A stretch of 6,278 nt of DNA, taken from the NCBI GenBank assembly GCA_905233335.1, contig CAJOED010000080.1, positions 1,140 through 7,417 of the forward strand, read 5' to 3'. Below the pieces are notes generated by a model. The model was not told the DNA's origin, ran no database searches, and saw only the letters and a program-made list of their open reading frames with translations. The stretch comes from an uncultured Synergistales bacterium (lineage in GTDB: Bacteria; Synergistota; Synergistia; Synergistales; Aminobacteriaceae). Both the position numbers and the translations under genes were made by a program. Below, one piece after another: positions 5,454 to 6,278 of this stretch (positions within the stretch are counted from its first letter, which is position 1; every line of letters starts with the position of its first letter).

Positions 5454-6278
5454 ATGAGCAGAAAGTTTAAAGCTCTATTTGTTGGTATATGCGCTGTACT
5501 TCTGCTTTGCGTGTTTGTACCGCCAGGAATTGCTGATGAAGGCGATGATCTTTCAGCAAGACTGCAGAAAATGCCTGGTTCCCAAGAAGGTGCCTATTCG
5601 CAGGAAGCAGAACTTGCCGCGCGTATGAAGAGAATATCGGGAGTTTCTTCAAGCTCTAGCGAGGACGGGGACGAAGATTTCGCGCCCGGTGAAGTCATCG
5701 TAGTCTTCAGGGAGCCGGAAGCAATCAACGGTGTAATGTCAGAAGCAGAAAGAAACGGGATTTACGCGGAATATTTGAACTCTGTTGCGGATTCTGAAGG
5801 CATCTCTGTACGGGCTTCTTACAATGACTTATCAGGAATGGGAGAAGGAGTTTTTGCGCTCGTTCACTCTGACAACGAATCAGAAGAAGAATTAGCCGAA
5901 ACTCTCAAGTCAAACCCGAATGTTTTAGGCGTACAGTTGAACTACAAATATCATCTCTACGAAGCAGTTACACCGAATGACACAAAGTTTGACTCCCTCT
6001 GGGGCATCAAGGCAGTGAACGCTCCTGAAGCATGGGCAGCTCAAAAAGGCACCGACAATGTCTATGTTGCAGTAATCGACTCCGGCGTTGACTATACGCA
6101 CATAGACTTGAAAGACAACTTTGAGACCGAAGGCTACAGCGCAACATTCGCTACCGGCACAAGCAACTACGACGACGAAAACGGACACGGCACGCATGTT
6201 GCAGGGACTATAGGTGCAGTCGGCAATAATAGTGCTGGTGTTGTCGGTATCAACTGGAAGACAAAAATTATTTCCCTG
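5454..6278 (+). CDS. Secreted subtilisin-like serine protease (S8), 3' end outside window
   Basis: An open frame of 275 codons runs to the window edge without a stop. Residues 1-27 form a signal peptide: a basic start (MSRKFK), a hydrophobic core up to V22, and a likely signal peptidase I cut after G-I-A27; there is no lipobox. Residues 28-75 are an acidic, low-complexity linker with two related segments (DLSARLQKMPG and ELAARMKRISG). From about residue 76 the pattern FAPGEVIVVF, ending in NPNVLGVQLNY, resembles an I9-type propeptide that folds and inhibits the protease. The mature domain opens near D-S-L-W183-G-I-K-A-V-N-A-P-E-A-W. It shows the Asp motif V-A-V-I-D209-S-G-V and the His motif N-G-H245-G-T-H-V-A-G-T-I. 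The oxyanion Asn and catalytic Ser would lie past the edge. The protein is exported and probably degrades external protein; substrates unknown. Confidence 0.93.
   Translation, partial: MSRKFKALFVGICAVLLLCVFVPPGIADEGDDLSARLQKMPGSQEGAYSQEAELAARMKRISGVSSSSSEDGDEDFAPGEVIVVFREPEAINGVMSEAERNGIYAEYLNSVADSEGISVRASYNDLSGMGEGVFALVHSDNESEEELAETLKSNPNVLGVQLNYKYHLYEAVTPNDTKFDSLWGIKAVNAPEAWAAQKGTDNVYVAVIDSGVDYTHIDLKDNFETEGYSATFATGTSNYDDENGHGTHVAGTIGAVGNNSAGVVGINWKTKIISL

Noticed and set aside
5467..6197. Minus-strand open frames opposite the protease gene
   Set aside because: The plus-strand frame carries a signal peptide, strong Shine-Dalgarno and S8 catalytic motifs, so these are shadows.
1..6278. CRISPR array, insertion sequence, tRNA, toxin-antitoxin or phage-defence system
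   Set aside because: No regularly spaced repeats, terminal inverted repeats, transposase motifs or cloverleaf were seen; the only tandem repeat is the two-copy 12-bp unit in the protease leader.

Overview
The window is a chromosomal segment of roughly 50% GC with dense, mostly intact bacterial genes. Left to right it holds: two overlapping plus-strand glycosyltransferase genes (a GT10 fucosyltransferase-like protein and a GT4-type protein); a short minus-strand structured RNA that I read as the bacterial signal recognition particle RNA; the minus-strand pair lepA-hemW; a 265-bp AT-rich divergent intergenic region with promoters and repeats; and the first 275 codons of a secreted subtilisin-like protease that runs off the right edge.

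Organism: the sequence does not fix the phylum. The lepA-hemW order is found in several phyla, including Bacillota. The SRP RNA looks like the small form (about 95 nt, no Alu domain), which argues against typical Bacilli or Clostridia, where the large form is usual. Adjacent sugar transferases and a secreted subtilase fit an anaerobic host- or gut-associated bacterium. An uncultured Synergistota-like organism is my best guess, at low confidence.

Region 1-2155: the two transferases overlap by 4 bases (ATGA) and are probably the tail of a surface-polysaccharide or glycan-decoration operon entering from the left. Region 2156-2316 has no protein gene but carries the SRP RNA, whose -10 box abuts the stop codon of hemW. 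Region 2317-5188 is a housekeeping operon: lepA (back-translocating ribosomal GTPase EF4) is transcribed first and hemW (radical-SAM heme chaperone) follows with a 14-base overlap. With the SRP RNA just downstream on the same strand, three translation, secretion or cofactor-maturation genes line up.

Region 5189-5453 separates divergent lepA and the protease. It holds candidate promoters both ways, a 10-bp direct repeat, a 7-bp-arm inverted repeat over a perfect TATAAT, and a leader with a perfect 12-bp tandem repeat inside a terminator-like hairpin. The protease gene has a strong Shine-Dalgarno, a signal peptide, an odd internal peptide repeat, an I9-like propeptide, and the catalytic Asp and His motifs; the Ser region lies beyond the window.

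No mobile element, CRISPR array, tRNA, rRNA or defence system is visible. The most valuable items are the SRP RNA with its promoter, and the structured leader of the protease gene.
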